Below, piece after piece: positions 1-11,700 of a DNA stretch of 64,000 nt. The stretch spans positions 34,190,385-34,254,384 of the forward strand of contig NC_056759.1 of assembly GCF_018687715.1 (NCBI RefSeq), read 5' to 3'. The notes under the pieces were generated by a model. The model searched no databases and was not told the DNA's origin. It saw nothing but the letters and a program-made list of their open reading frames with translations. The position numbers were made by a program, and so were the translations under genes. Origin of the DNA: Carya illinoinensis. Taxonomy: Eukaryota; Streptophyta; Magnoliopsida; Fagales; Juglandaceae. The number at the start of each line of letters is the position of its first letter. The stretch's first letter is position 1.

Positions 1-899
1 ACTGAAAATTAATACCCTTCCCTAATTAATCCAAATTCATGATAATAAATGTTATTTAAATGTAATATTCGGTATTAATTATATTAAATATAATAATTAA
101 TTCAATTATAATATATTTTAACTGTTAAATATATTAAATGCAATATATTTAATGCGCTTATATATTATTAAACACTATATATTATATTTATAATTTTTTA
201 TATATATAGTATATATTATATTATATTTAATTAAAATATATTATACTATTGAATATTATATAGTATATAGTATATAGTATAAGTTATATTATATAGTATA
301 ATTAATATAATATAGACTACTATATACATGAAACTATGTTCATGTATTTATATAACATATATATTATATGTGATATTAACTAATATATATATATATATAT
401 ATAATAGTATATGTATTACATGACTTGTTTAATATATTTTTCATATTATATTGCAGTTATAGGCTAATTAGATGACACTCTCTATTCTAGCACTATAAAT
501 GACACTATATATACTCAATTTTAGTTTTTGTATCATTATAATACACTCTAATTGCTAGTAGTATAGATGACACTATATATAATAGTAGATATCCTATTAT
601 TAAATAATATTATAATAATAATATAATATAATAAACACTATATATATATGCATGTGATACATATAACCCTATGCTATGATACCATATATATGTTATATAT
701 AATAGGTTAATATATGTACTTGACTATAATACTAGATGTAATATGATATTTTATACTATATATGTTACTAAACTATATAATATATGTTTGATTATATATT
801 ATATAGTTATATTACTCTATCTCTAAACTATAGTATATTTACAAGTTATTATATTTAAAGGTATAGTGTAAAAAAAATACAATAAGCAACATTTTAATT
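1..899. other. AT-rich sequence, no gene seen
   Basis: Very AT-rich DNA with runs of TATA/ATAT dinucleotides (densest at about 170-420 and 600-860). No ORF of convincing composition, no RNA gene and no clear transposon end was found. It may be the interior of the CACTA element whose right end is at 3026, but no left terminus beginning CACTA could be identified. Confidence 0.6.
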
Positions 900-2099
900 T
901 GACGTTTGAACGGTTTAAAATAACCGTTCAAACGTATAAGAAAACGTTCGAACGGTAATTTTCACGTTCGAACGGTAATTTTCACGTTCGAACGTGAAAA
1001 TTAGAGGGGGAAAATTTTCCCGCTAATCTATTTGACGTTCGAACGTTCATTAAATAACCGTTCGAACGTCAATGTTCTACATTTACACGACAGAACCTCA
1101 CAATCTCGCACTCGTTCCAGTCGACTTCCAATCTCTCCCACGCTCATTTTCTTCCAACCAACGCCATTATTCTTCAATCCAGCCCTCAAATATTACTAAC
1201 TTCTATCAATCTCTTATATTTTCGGATTAAGAGGTTGTTTTTACCGTTTGGTGAAGAGTATTTAAGTTTTGGGCATTGGGTACGGGTGGATTTTCCGGTT
1301 TATCTCTCCAAATCAGGTATTCTCCTTAAATATATTCTCATTTTAGATTTTATATAAGTGTTTTCGTTTGCTATAATGAGTTCGTCATATAGTTTGCTGT
1401 CTTTTGATGTAATTTGGACTGTAAATGTTGAGGTTTTCGGAGGTTGAAGACGACTGTAATCTGGAATTAATCCGTTCGAACGGTACTCGTTTGCCGTTCG
1501 AACGTATGTCCTTAGATCGAACGGTGACTAGCACCGTTTGAACGTTATGTTGGTCAGTATTAAAATAATTAATACTTTAAATGCAGGAATTGAAATAAAA
1601 ATTAATTATTTATAATCTACATTTAATAATACTTAAATACTTAAAAGATTAAAGTAATCAAATGAGAATGAATTCAATTACAAATCATCTAAAATTTAAT
1701 AATACTTAAATATTTAATAGTTGAATTATTCAACTATAGGTTAATACAAATAGTTTTGTTTTAATAACACAAAAATACTTAATCTTTGAATTAATAAAAT
1801 GAATTTTAAATAAAATACAAATAATCTAGATTTAATAATACTTAAATACTTAAAAGTTAAAAGTGATCAAATGAATTTGAATTAAAATATAAATTCCGAA
1901 TTATAATTAATAAAATGAATGTTAATTACAATACAAATAGTTATAATTATTAACTAGAATGTTAATTACAATACAAATAGTTATAATTATTAACTAAAAT
2001 GTTAATTAAAATACAAATAGTTATAATTAATAAAATATTTTGAAAGATATAAAACAACTATCTAATTATTTAATAATATAAATACTTAATTAACATATC

Positions 2100-2282
2100 T
2101 TGCATTGTTTGTTTGATACATGTTCTATTGAAGAATTGGTTGCAAAACAACAAGAGTTAGAGGCTCAATTGGCGAGACAAGAAGACATGGAAATGTGCCT
2201 CAAAAAACATGAAGAAGAACAAGCAGAGTTCAGGAGAGATATGCAATTCCAAATGCAACAGTACAGGCCTCCAACCAACTGA
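2100..2282 (+). pseudogene. C-terminal exon fragment of a CACTA transposase-like protein
   Basis: Open frame ending in TGA at 2280-2282. It encodes a Gln/Glu-rich amphipathic segment (QQELEAQLARQEDMEM...) ending in MQQYRPPTN. Short coiled-coil tails of this kind close the plant CACTA proteins annotated as Transposase_24 or TNP-like. There is no upstream ATG in frame, so it is probably a last exon; an AG acceptor at about 2132-2133 (TTGAAG) would fit. It lies 740 bp inside the CACTA right terminus on the matching strand. No upstream transposase exons were recognised in the AT-rich DNA, so it is annotated as a fragment. The family assignment is by resemblance only. Confidence 0.45.
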
Positions 2283-2474
2283 TGGTTTTTTACGTCTAGC
2301 TTATGACATTATCTAATTATGTATGAACAATGCTAATATCATGGTTATTTATTTCTTCGCACTTATTATAAAACTTTTGTGAGTAATTAAACAGTTCCTA
2401 ATTTATGTTTTTCAAATATTATGGATGTCTATTTAATTTTTTTTTATAATTATTGATTTTAATAAAAATAATAT

Positions 2475-2840
2475 CCGTTCGAACGACCGTGTCACGTTCG
2501 AACATTAATGGGTAGGGCGTTCAAACGATAATGTACCGTTCAAACATTAATGACCAAACCGTTCGAACGATACCAGATGCTCAAAAAAACGTTCAAACGC
2601 AGGTCATTACCATAGCGTTCGAACGTTGATCAGCACCGTTCGAACGTTGATCAGCACCGTTCGATCTGTTCCTTTAACGTTCGAACGTAATTCTATTGAT
2701 CGTTTGAACGTATCTTGATAACCGTTCAAAAGATACATTAACGTTCGAACGGTAACTGAGAAGCATTCGAACGCCATTCTGGAACGAATTTTAACCGTGA
2801 CAAAAAAAGTCATCGTTCGAACGGTATCGAACGGTCAATT
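2475..2840. repeat. CGTTCGAACG subterminal repeat array of the CACTA element
   Basis: At least a dozen copies of a palindromic decamer CGTTCGAACG or one-base variants, in both orientations and often extended to ACCGTTCGAACG. The spacing is irregular, so it is not a simple tandem repeat. Subterminal palindromes like this are the usual binding sites for the CACTA DNA-binding protein. Related clusters lie at 905-1080 and 1470-1545. Confidence 0.75.
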
Positions 2841-3152
2841 TCAAAATCGTTCCAAAAGATATATTTTGGGACGAAATTGTGATTTTCGTCCCAATATATC
2901 TTCTGGGACAGTGATGTTGGGACGACCTTGGGACGAAATTTTTTCGTCCCAAAAAATCTTTCGGGACGAAATCTATATATTTTGGGACGAAAATTTTCGT
3001 CCCAAAAAATATTTTTTGTTGTAGTGTTACATATTATAAATTACTCTTTATGTTATTGTGGAGGATCTTAACTGAATAATAAAATCCTCTCAAAAAATTA
3101 TAAACTTGGTCGGTCAACTCTTGAAACCAAGCAAGCCGCAAGTAGTACTGCA

Positions 3153-3157
<5 letters not shown>

Positions 3158-3216
<59 letters not shown>
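3158..3216. repeat. (TC)n microsatellite
   Basis: About 29 uninterrupted TC dinucleotides followed by a short (TA)n run. The long Arg-Glu translation on the minus strand is a by-product of this repeat and not a gene. Confidence 0.95.
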
Positions 3217-3226
<10 letters not shown>

Positions 3227-5490
3227 TTATACACACTAGATGGGAGTAACATGCAAAGTACATTTATCTAGTTTTATGAAATGATTATTTGTAAAAAATA
3301 ATATATATTTTATAAAAATTATTGATTTCACTTAATAATTTAAGACATATTGGAGAAAATAAAAAATTAGTTCGAAATATCATATAATCCAATACATGTT
3401 TATAACATCCATAATTTTAACAAAGATGCATACAAAAAATTTAATAAAAGTCCAACACAAACGGTAGTTCAAAATATGTGTCATTTGATATTTGTATTAT
3501 AACTCATCAATTTGTGTCATCCTGAAGAGGATCAATAGAGAATACATTAAAATTCTTACGTTTCTGTTGGTTGAGTCGATCAAGGTCAACATAAAGTTAA
3601 ATCATCCATTCTTTTTATAAAATTTGTGCTATAATATTTTCGATATATAGCATATATATAAATCATAAAATATATTTTGAAGTTGTTGGCCAAACTTACT
3701 CTATCTTGATTAGCTCAAGGATCATGGCCTTTGTCACGTGCCCATCATAGCAAGTCCATGTGTGGAATATGACTTAGCGAAAGCTACGTCCTACTAATAT
3801 TAAAATAAATAAATTAAAAAAAACTTTGATTAAACACACTTGTATTATATGGAATTTTTAAATTTGGAATACTCAATAATATGAGTTAAGGAAACGTATA
3901 ATACACGTGTATTTTACTTAGGGATTCACATCTTATGCACCTAATACATGTGTATATGTTAAGAAGAAAGAGAAAAATATAATAACTAATCTTTAATTAC
4001 TTATTATTATATAAAATATATTCATTGTTGTAATTATTGTGATTAATAAATTATATTATAAAATAAATGTAGAATATATATTTGTATTGTTATTATTCTC
4101 GGCTTTAAACTAACATTAAATAAATAAAAATCATGTAACTTTTTAATATAAAAATTATGATCTATATAAAATTTGTATGTCTTTTATTAAAAATTTGTAT
4201 ACGTTCATTAATCACTTATGACTCTCTAAACAGGTGGTTCACCCAGCCATCCATATATATTTAGATATCCTATCTTTGTTTATCTTTGTTAGCATCTTGA
4301 GCCCCGCTACATTCAGGCAACTTGTGCACTCAAAATGTGCATGAATTTGATGTCAGTATTATTTATTTTTTATTTTTCAGAAGAAAAATAATGAAGATGA
4401 AGAACAAAACTTCGGCCTTCGGCATAAATCTAAATCCTTTTTCTACCTTTCTAGAAAGAATTACTCATCTACTACTCAAGACTTTATTTTTTATTTTATT
4501 TCTTCTTAATCTGCCTTGTCCCTTATTTCAACATTTCTACCCTTTCAGAAAGAATTACCATCTCTCATTCCTTTACAGAGCTCATCTCCGAGAGAAAACA
4601 TGCCCAAAGATTAAACTTGAGTCATCTCCTCTAACGAAAAGCCACCGTAAAATGTGCCGAGTGTATTCTCGCACACAAATTATCTCTCTCACTCTCTCTC
4701 TCTCTTGAAGATGGTTAAAGAGAGATGCACATTGCCTCCTACCGATTGAGAATTTTATTTTGGAGCAAAAGGAACCAAAAAAAAAAAAAATGAAAGAGAA
4801 ATTTCTAGAGGCTTCTTACATTTCTTTTTTAATCAATGCAGTAAACGAGGAGAAAAAAAAAAACCCCACGTGAATGCCATTGGGAAGTTTGGTTTTTCTT
4901 GAATCTTAGAGCAAACTTTTACGATTTTGTGTTTAAACTTCTGGACAGTGGATGAATCATCTATTTTATTCAAGGGCATGAAAAATAGAATGGAAGAAAA
5001 AAGAAATTAAAAAAAATGAAAAAGAAGAGATTTGGGAGAGGGGAGACGAAGTGGTGATCGAAAATAAAAATTCTAAATATAAGTATATACACTACACATC
5101 ATCTATTATTTTAATTTTTTAAATTTTTTTCTTTATCAAATGTTTGGCATATGCATAATAAATAGAAAAATTGAATTAATTTAAAAAGAATAAATCTAAA
5201 ACAAATTTAAAAAAATTAAAAAAATAAAAAAAATATTAAATAGGGAATGTATAGGACTTATATCAAAAATAGATCTGAAAAGCCAATGCTTTCTTCTTCT
5301 TTATGTTTTTTTTAATATAAAAAAACTGACTGCAATAAGCCACTTCCGCTTCGTACACGGATTGGTCCCCAAAATGTAGTGTAACTTTTTTATCTCGAAA
5401 TACTTTCCATGTAACTTTTCATCTTATATCATTGAATGCCATTTATGTATTCTTCCATACGCTAGTTACATTCACACGAATTTAAACAAA

Positions 5491-5657
5491 CAGTATTAAT
5501 TTTAACAGAAAAATATGAAAAACTGTTAAAATAAGATTTTCCGTTATATACACATTTTATATATATAAAGATATCTTTTTATATATATAAAGTGGCTATT
5601 TAACGAAATGTTGTTGGTTTAACAGTTTTTGTTGTTTTACTGTTAAAATTAATGCTG
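5491..5657. repeat. Imperfect inverted repeat, MITE-like
   Basis: The left arm (5491-5530, beginning CAGTATTAATTTTAACAG) and the reverse complement of the right arm (5619-5657, beginning CAGCATTAATTTTAACAG) match over about 40 bp, with an AT-rich centre of about 90 bp. There is no coding capacity. No target-site duplication was clear, so the exact ends and superfamily are open. Confidence 0.5.
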
Positions 5658-6489
5658 TTAGTTACATGAATAAATTAAAGTGGCTCCCTCTCTTTTCTTA
5701 AAGATTTTTATTTTTTTAATCTTTCTCCTCAATCACTTATAAATAAATTCATGGTTATCAAAGTTTATAAAGCATGCATCAATCTTGGAACCCATGCGTG
5801 AATGATCATTTATTAATGAGATATATTAGATATATATATATGAATATGATATTTTATATCAATTATAATTTATATATATAAATTTATATATGTGATTTAA
5901 AATTTCTATTCATTCCTTATATAAATAAAGAGAAATGTAAAATAATTATATTTAAATCTATTTACAAACTACATTTACGAATACAATTATTCTAATAAAA
6001 TATTATTTATTTATCAGTTTAAATTTATTATGAAACATTAAAATCAAATAATAATATATTATAAAAATCTTAGTATTTTATTTCTTCATAAAAATTATAT
6101 CATTTTTAAAAAATAATCGCTTTATTAAACTAAAAAAACATGCTTTGTACGTTACTTTATTGTTAACGATTTGTATCAGGCGTTACATAGTTTTGGTTCA
6201 AAGTTTTTTTTTTTTTTTTTTTTTTTCTTTCACGTATTTGTTATTTCCAGCTGTACCCAAAAGCACATACAGTAGTAAATAATAAAATTTTAATTCTAAA
6301 TGCTTGAAAACCTATTTAAGTCTATCCTACTATTTGATGTTAGAAATTATATTTTTTTTCTAAAAGCATTACATTATTAATAAAAAAAAATTCTTAATAA
6401 AAACAATATTAATTCTTAAAAGTAACATTTTTATACACTAGGCGAGTGTCCTTTGGATGTTGCCCAACTACTAGTGTATATATATAATA

Positions 6490-6652
6490 GAGTAATGAAA
6501 TACGGGTTGTATAAATATCGGATATTTTAAAAAAAAAAAAGTAAAATCTAATATTAAGAAATTGATTTTTTTACGTGAATATCATATTTACTGATTTTTT
6601 TTAAAATGAGTATGTGACGATTGCACACTCTATGATTAAAAATATAATTTCT
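6490..6652. mobile_element. Degenerate MITE, copy 1 of a local family
   Basis: The left end reads GAGTAATG...TTGTATAAATATC; the interior has TTTTTTACGTGAATATC; the right end has GATTGCACACTCTATGATT. The same order of motifs recurs at 7092-7215 and 7917-8092, so these are three copies of one short non-coding family with inverted ends. The copies are strongly diverged and no target duplication could be read. Confidence 0.45.
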
Positions 6653-7091
6653 TTATATAAAATGATAGTATAGCTACTAATTAAATATGCTCACTTAAAT
6701 ATTTTTTATTTTTTTTAATGATTAAGAAAGTGATTATTAGTGAATTTATATTTTTTATTTTCTTTTCTTAATGGCTAAGTATGCTTTTAAAAAATGATTA
6801 AAAATAAATTAAAAAACAAATATTTATACTAGTGTGCACAATTGATAATCGCCTAGCATTGTCCTTTCTCTGTGTAACAATATTCTTGGCATTCCAAGGA
6901 TTTTGACCAATTGCCATGCATATTCTTAATTTGATGCTCTCTTTTTATTTTTATTTATTTTTAGTTTTTATAGATTGTAATTAAGATGGAGAGGGCACAT
7001 GATTAAGATATATTATAGTTATAAATGCAGCTAGTTATACTTAAGCTATTTTTGACCAAAACACATATGATGAGAACGGTGCCTCCTTTTA

Positions 7092-7215
7092 TTGTAAAGA
7101 AATTATACAGAACTCACATAAAAAAAATAAATTAATTTTTTAATAGTATATTTCATTCTTTTTCAAAATAAGTATATAATACTTGCGCATTCTACGACTA
7201 TATGTAGCATTATTT
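7092..7215. mobile_element. Partial MITE, copy 2 of the same family
   Basis: Only the interior and right end are recognisable: a TTAATTTTTTAATAG segment, then TACTTGCGCATTCTACGACTATATGTAGCATT at the right, cognate to the ends of the copies at 6490 and 7917. The left end is not clear. Confidence 0.35.
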
Positions 7216-7916
7216 AAAATATATACAAACAAAGTAATTTACATTAGACGAGGGCAAAGGAGTGGCTTAATTCACATCTCACACATGTTTTATAGTGCAT
7301 ACATGATGTGTGGTGTAAATATTTTTAAATAATATTACTATAAATGATGATCGATATATTAAAGTAAATAAGAAATAAGTTAAGGAGTCGGGAATCCCAA
7401 ACAAACACATGATTGCATTCATTCATTCAACTTTATATGACCATATAATTTTTTTCAAAAAAATGTGTAAGATCGTATCAATAAATATCAGGTAATTGGA
7501 GATCAATCTGAAGAGATTTTGTATACATTCCTCTATACTTAATTCATCACAACTACTATTGGAAGAAGGCAGCCTTAGACGACTCCATAATCAATTGATA
7601 CTAGAATTATTAAAATAATAATAATTTTTTCTACATGTTATTTATGGTATTAAGTAAATATTTTGAAACAATATTTTGATCAAATTAAGCAAAAAACTAG
7701 ACAAGATAAAAGTAGAAAATTAATATTTTTCATTTTATATAGACTACTGCTATTGAATTATTTGAAACTTACCACCCAACAGTTTTCTTGACAATTTGTT
7801 AAAAAAATTAAATTAAAAAGGCATTTGAAATACTCAAATTATTCTATTATATATATATACATATATTTTTTATCTGTGAAAATTTTCATTTATACATAAC
7901 AATATTAATTTTATCT

Positions 7917-8092
7917 TACTAATGTTACATATAATCATAGAGTGTATAAACGTCACGTAATCGTTTTAAAAATTAGTATGGTTTATTATTAAAAGTTAAT
8001 GTTTTTATGTGAATCCCATTTTTATTTTTTTTTTAAAAAATTATATAATATTTATATACTCAACGACTGTAAATATCATATCTTTTATATTT
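7917..8092. mobile_element. MITE, copy 3 of the same family (both ends visible)
   Basis: The left terminus AATGTTACATATAATCATAG and the reverse complement of the right terminus (AATATGATATTTACAGTCGT...) align as diverged inverted repeats of about 45 bp around a 70-bp centre. No coding capacity. This is the best preserved of the three copies. Confidence 0.5.
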
Positions 8093-8425
8093 TTTTGAAA
8101 AATTTACATACAAGAAATACATAGATTATTTTCCATTTGGGCGCTGTAAGGGTGCAACTTAGTAGTGATCGCTGGCGGCAAAACTAACATTTTTTTATTT
8201 CTTATAATTTTTTTTATTCATAAAAATTATTAATATATTAATAATCACTTTTTTAATTAATTAAAATTAAAAAAAAATTAAATTAAATACATGGAGGAGG
8301 GAAGCATAGCATCATTCTTCCCATTTATACGATTTGTTCCGAAAAGCTCTTTTAGGGGTTAAAAAAACACGAACAGAGCTAAAAAAATTTTGCCTCCCCC
8401 ACGTCGCGCTCTCTCGTTCGTGCCA

Positions 8426-8755
8426 ATGGCCGCCTCATCTTCTTCTTCCACATCCTCCTCGTCCTCAGGTTCTGATTCCGTGTCTTCTCCCTCTCACCGT
8501 CGCCGCCGTCACCGTAGCCGCAGAGACCGGGAAAGAAACAGAGAAGCCCTCAATATCAGAAAGAAAAGCCGCTCCCACACTAAACGACGTCGCCGAAACC
8601 ATCACCACTCCGATAATTCTCACTCTTCATCCGCCTCTGATTATTCCAGGTCCCCCACATATTTTGGCAAATAATAATAACGGCTTTTATTAGCATTCTT
8701 CTTCTTATTGTCAGAGTTCAGATAATAATTAGGGTTTTGCCAATTCCTCTTCTCT

Positions 8756-8797
<42 letters not shown>

Positions 8798-11700
8798 GTT
8801 GTTTGGGTATATAATTACTTTATTTGTAGCTCTTCTTGGCTTTTCTTCATTGTTTGATTGCTAGGATAACTTGGGGGAAAGGCAAAGGACCGCGAAATTG
8901 TGAATATTCTGAGGATAATTTTTATTTTTATTTTTATTTCCCAACCCGACTTAGTTCTTATTCTAAGTTTAATTTTGATTGGGCATTTTTTTTGTTATGG
9001 TGTAGTTGTGTAATTAGTCTTGTTTGTTTGGATTAACGATCTTGTTGGTTCCTGAGAAATTTGAGGGAAAAAAAAAAAAAAATCTTTCGAGTTTTATGGC
9101 TTGCTTTCAGAGGACTAACTATCAAACAAGAAAGGACGCGCTTTCAGAAATAGTTCTCTGAAATTTCATTTTTCTTTCTTTCATAGTTACTTTTCATTGC
9201 GTAATTTGAAAGTAAAAGTTTATATAGCCTTAACTGCTGCTGCTTCTTCTTTAATGGTTATGGCCCATAGGCTTAAATACTAAAACAAAAGAACCTAGTA
9301 TAAATTCTATTTTTGTTGGAATTTTGATGTGTGGCTGAAACATGGTTGCTTGAGTACTTGTGGGGGGAGCGGTAGGATATGGGAAAGTGAGAAGTGCCTA
9401 GACAAGAAAGTACTTCTGAGATGCCGTAAGTCTTTTTTTGTATAAGATAAAGTGAGACCTTATATCTTAATGATTAAAAACGAAAAAAGTTTAGATAGTC
9501 CTAATGTGTTGTATTGTATTTACATTTGCACATATATTTTCGATTGCTCGTTCGAGAACTACGATCGGTTGTTGGAAGAAATAATTGGAAATAACTTCAG
9601 CACACCCGAAGCATCAACTTCAGGCATTGTTGTAAACACAGCAATAAAATTTTTTGAAATTGCAGTGATCCTCATATCTGCACTACCGATGACAGTATAT
9701 CCTTGTTCCTTATAAATAAATTTCTTTTTTTTGTTTGCAATTATTTTACTGTTATATCCAAATATTAATGACTTAGATATATATTGTTAATTTATTGTAT
9801 AGATGTCGAGTATACTAACAAATAATAATAATCTCTTTGTTAATTATACTCGACATATAAGATTAACAAAGAGATTATTATTTGTTAGTATTGACATTTA
9901 GTATGTTCTAATTTTTATATGAGAATTTATAATTTCAAAATTTGACAAATTTTTTACCATGGCTGCAACACAGGAATGCTTTTGCAACTTTAACATAGAA
10001 AATTGTCATTGTAGTCATACCCGGTTGCTTTGTTACAGTTTGCACAAGACATGTAATAGAAGCATTGATCTAGGTCAACTAGGGAGAATCTTCCTTTAAT
10101 CATAAAAGTTGGCCTTTGTGTTAAGATGGAAATGGATAAACGCATCATATAATAAATTAATAATATATATCTATGTAAATCATTAATATTTGGACATAAT
10201 AGTAAAATAATTGCAAACAAAAGAAAGAAATTTATTTATAAGGACCGAGAATATACTGTCATCGGTAGTGCGGATCTGAGGATCACTGCAATTTCAGAAA
10301 TTTTTATTGTTGTGTTTACAACAATGCCTGAAGTCGATGCTTCGGGTGTGCCAAAGTTATTTCCAATTATATCTTCTAACAACAGATAGTTTTGCGTCGC
10401 CTTGAGAATTTGAAGTTCTACTAGTGGCAAAAAGTGGTTAATTACATAGAGGTTTTAATATTATTAAAAAAAGAGAGAGATGCTGAACCTTGCGAGCACA
10501 AAAATTTCTATCAGATAAATGGCTTACGACAGGTATGAAGAACATTTTCTTGGCTTTGGAATGATAATGATTTACACTGCAATGCCTAGGAGAGTATCAT
10601 GATTGGGAGTGTAGTGAATATGGTTTAGATGACACCACCAAGGGTGATGGCTCAATGGTTATTGGGGTGCTCCCAAGTGGTTTGGTATGTACTAGGTCCT
10701 AGGTTCAAATCAAAATATGGATTCACCTTAGACTGTTGGTATTAGCTGCCTAACAACTCATTGAATTCCCAGTGGCTTGGGGTCTAAGCTATGGCTCAAA
10801 CCTAACTTGCGGGAAAGGTTGCGGCTTCCTACCGCCTAGGACCCTCTTGTCTGGTTTTGAGCAAGTAGGGTGCTTCCATTGTCACACTCAGGCAGGAAAG
10901 CCATCGTTGGTTGCCCCCTCGTACCCTTATGCTCATAAAAAAATATGGTTAAAATTACTTGCCTTCATAGTATTTTATTATTAAGTATGCCATTTGTTTG
11001 CAGTCTCATGTTTTTTTACCTTTTCACCTTCCTGGAATGATGTGGTAGTAAATGCAACATGGTCTAGATCTGTATTAGAAGCATAGGGTTCAGAGATTTA
11101 AATTGGAGCCGAAATTTTGTATGTTAAGTTCTCGGGCATTTTTCCATTGTTTTCTAGCATGGCTATTAAGATGATTGGCTTTCCAAACTTATCTACATTG
11201 CTGATTCTTGTAAAAGTGACAGTTCTTCCCACAGTGAGCCTGAAACATCTAGTCATTCAAAGCGGCACAAGAAGAGCGACAGACCAAAGAAGGTGGTGGT
11301 TAGACTACCATGTTAGTTTTCTTGTTATGTGCTCTGCTTGTCTTCTTATCCCTTGTTTCTTCCCTTTCATTTTCTAGAACAAGGAAAAGGACCAAAGCAA
11401 GAGTGATCGCCATAAACAGCATAGTCGCAAACTTAAAGAGGTAAGCCACCACACTCTTATGTAGCTTAATAGGATTCGTATGATTGCTTTTATGCCAGTG
11501 GTTGACTTATTAGTAACTCTTTAACATTTGAATAGTGTTTTTTTGTCATTTCATCAGGATAGTGAGGACTAAATTGTTAGTGAACTATGTCATTGATAAC
11601 TGCAGAACCATTAAAGATGTTTTTAGCATGACATTTAAATAATAAAACAGACGGTGACATGCTGAACTTTACTTGGTAGTTTGTATCTCCTGAAAAGTGG

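Larger units (their letters stand above)
900..3026 (+). mobile_element. 3' part of a CACTA (CMC/EnSpm) DNA transposon
   Basis: The right end reads TTTTTTGTTGTAGTG at 3012-3026, the inverted form of the CACTA terminus (CACTACAAC...). Just inside lie inverted blocks of TTTCGTCCCAAAA/TTTTGGGACGAAA (2860-3015) and a dense set of CGTTCGAACG-type motifs (2475-2840), as expected for CACTA subterminal repeats. The same motif recurs at 905-1080 and 1470-1545. A short ORF at 2100-2282 looks like the end of a CACTA-type transposase. The left end was not found, so 900 is only where the first motif block starts. The right boundary is well supported; the autonomous status cannot be judged. Confidence 0.7.
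3217..8330. other. AT-rich intergenic spacer without recognisable genes
   Basis: Homopolymer-rich, AT-rich DNA. Candidate ORFs are short and low-complexity; the longest, at 4322-4708, has no recognisable domain and ends in a CT-rich run. Small inverted-repeat elements listed separately lie at 5491-5657, 6490-6652, 7092-7215 and 7917-8092. Nothing else could be assigned. Confidence 0.6.
9560..10398. repeat. Large inverted repeat (two ~245-bp arms) in intron 1
   Basis: The left arm (about 9560-9803) and right arm (about 10146-10398) are reverse complements with scattered mismatches. Both arms can be translated outward to related peptides containing IIGNNF.TPEASTSGIVVNT, so the duplicated segment may once have been coding. 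The spacer holds interlocking short inverted repeats (9803-9890) and a minus-strand fragment resembling the RPA C-terminal zinc ribbon. This is consistent with a foldback-type element or an inverted duplication of a transposon-borne gene fragment. No target-site duplication was identified. Confidence 0.75.

Noticed and set aside
4322..4708. 128-codon plus-strand frame in the AT-rich spacer
   Set aside because: No domain, unusual Phe/Leu/Ser composition typical of T-rich DNA, ends in a CT microsatellite, and no promoter or splice support.
8334..8693. 119-codon frame overlapping the first exon of the Ser/Arg-rich gene
   Set aside because: It is an alternative frame of the same GC-rich exon. 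The spliced frame from 8426 keeps phase over five exons.
10640..10715. Possible tRNA gene (A and B boxes)
   Set aside because: The boxes belong to a SINE with target-site duplication. The sequence lacks a proper acceptor stem and anticodon arm.
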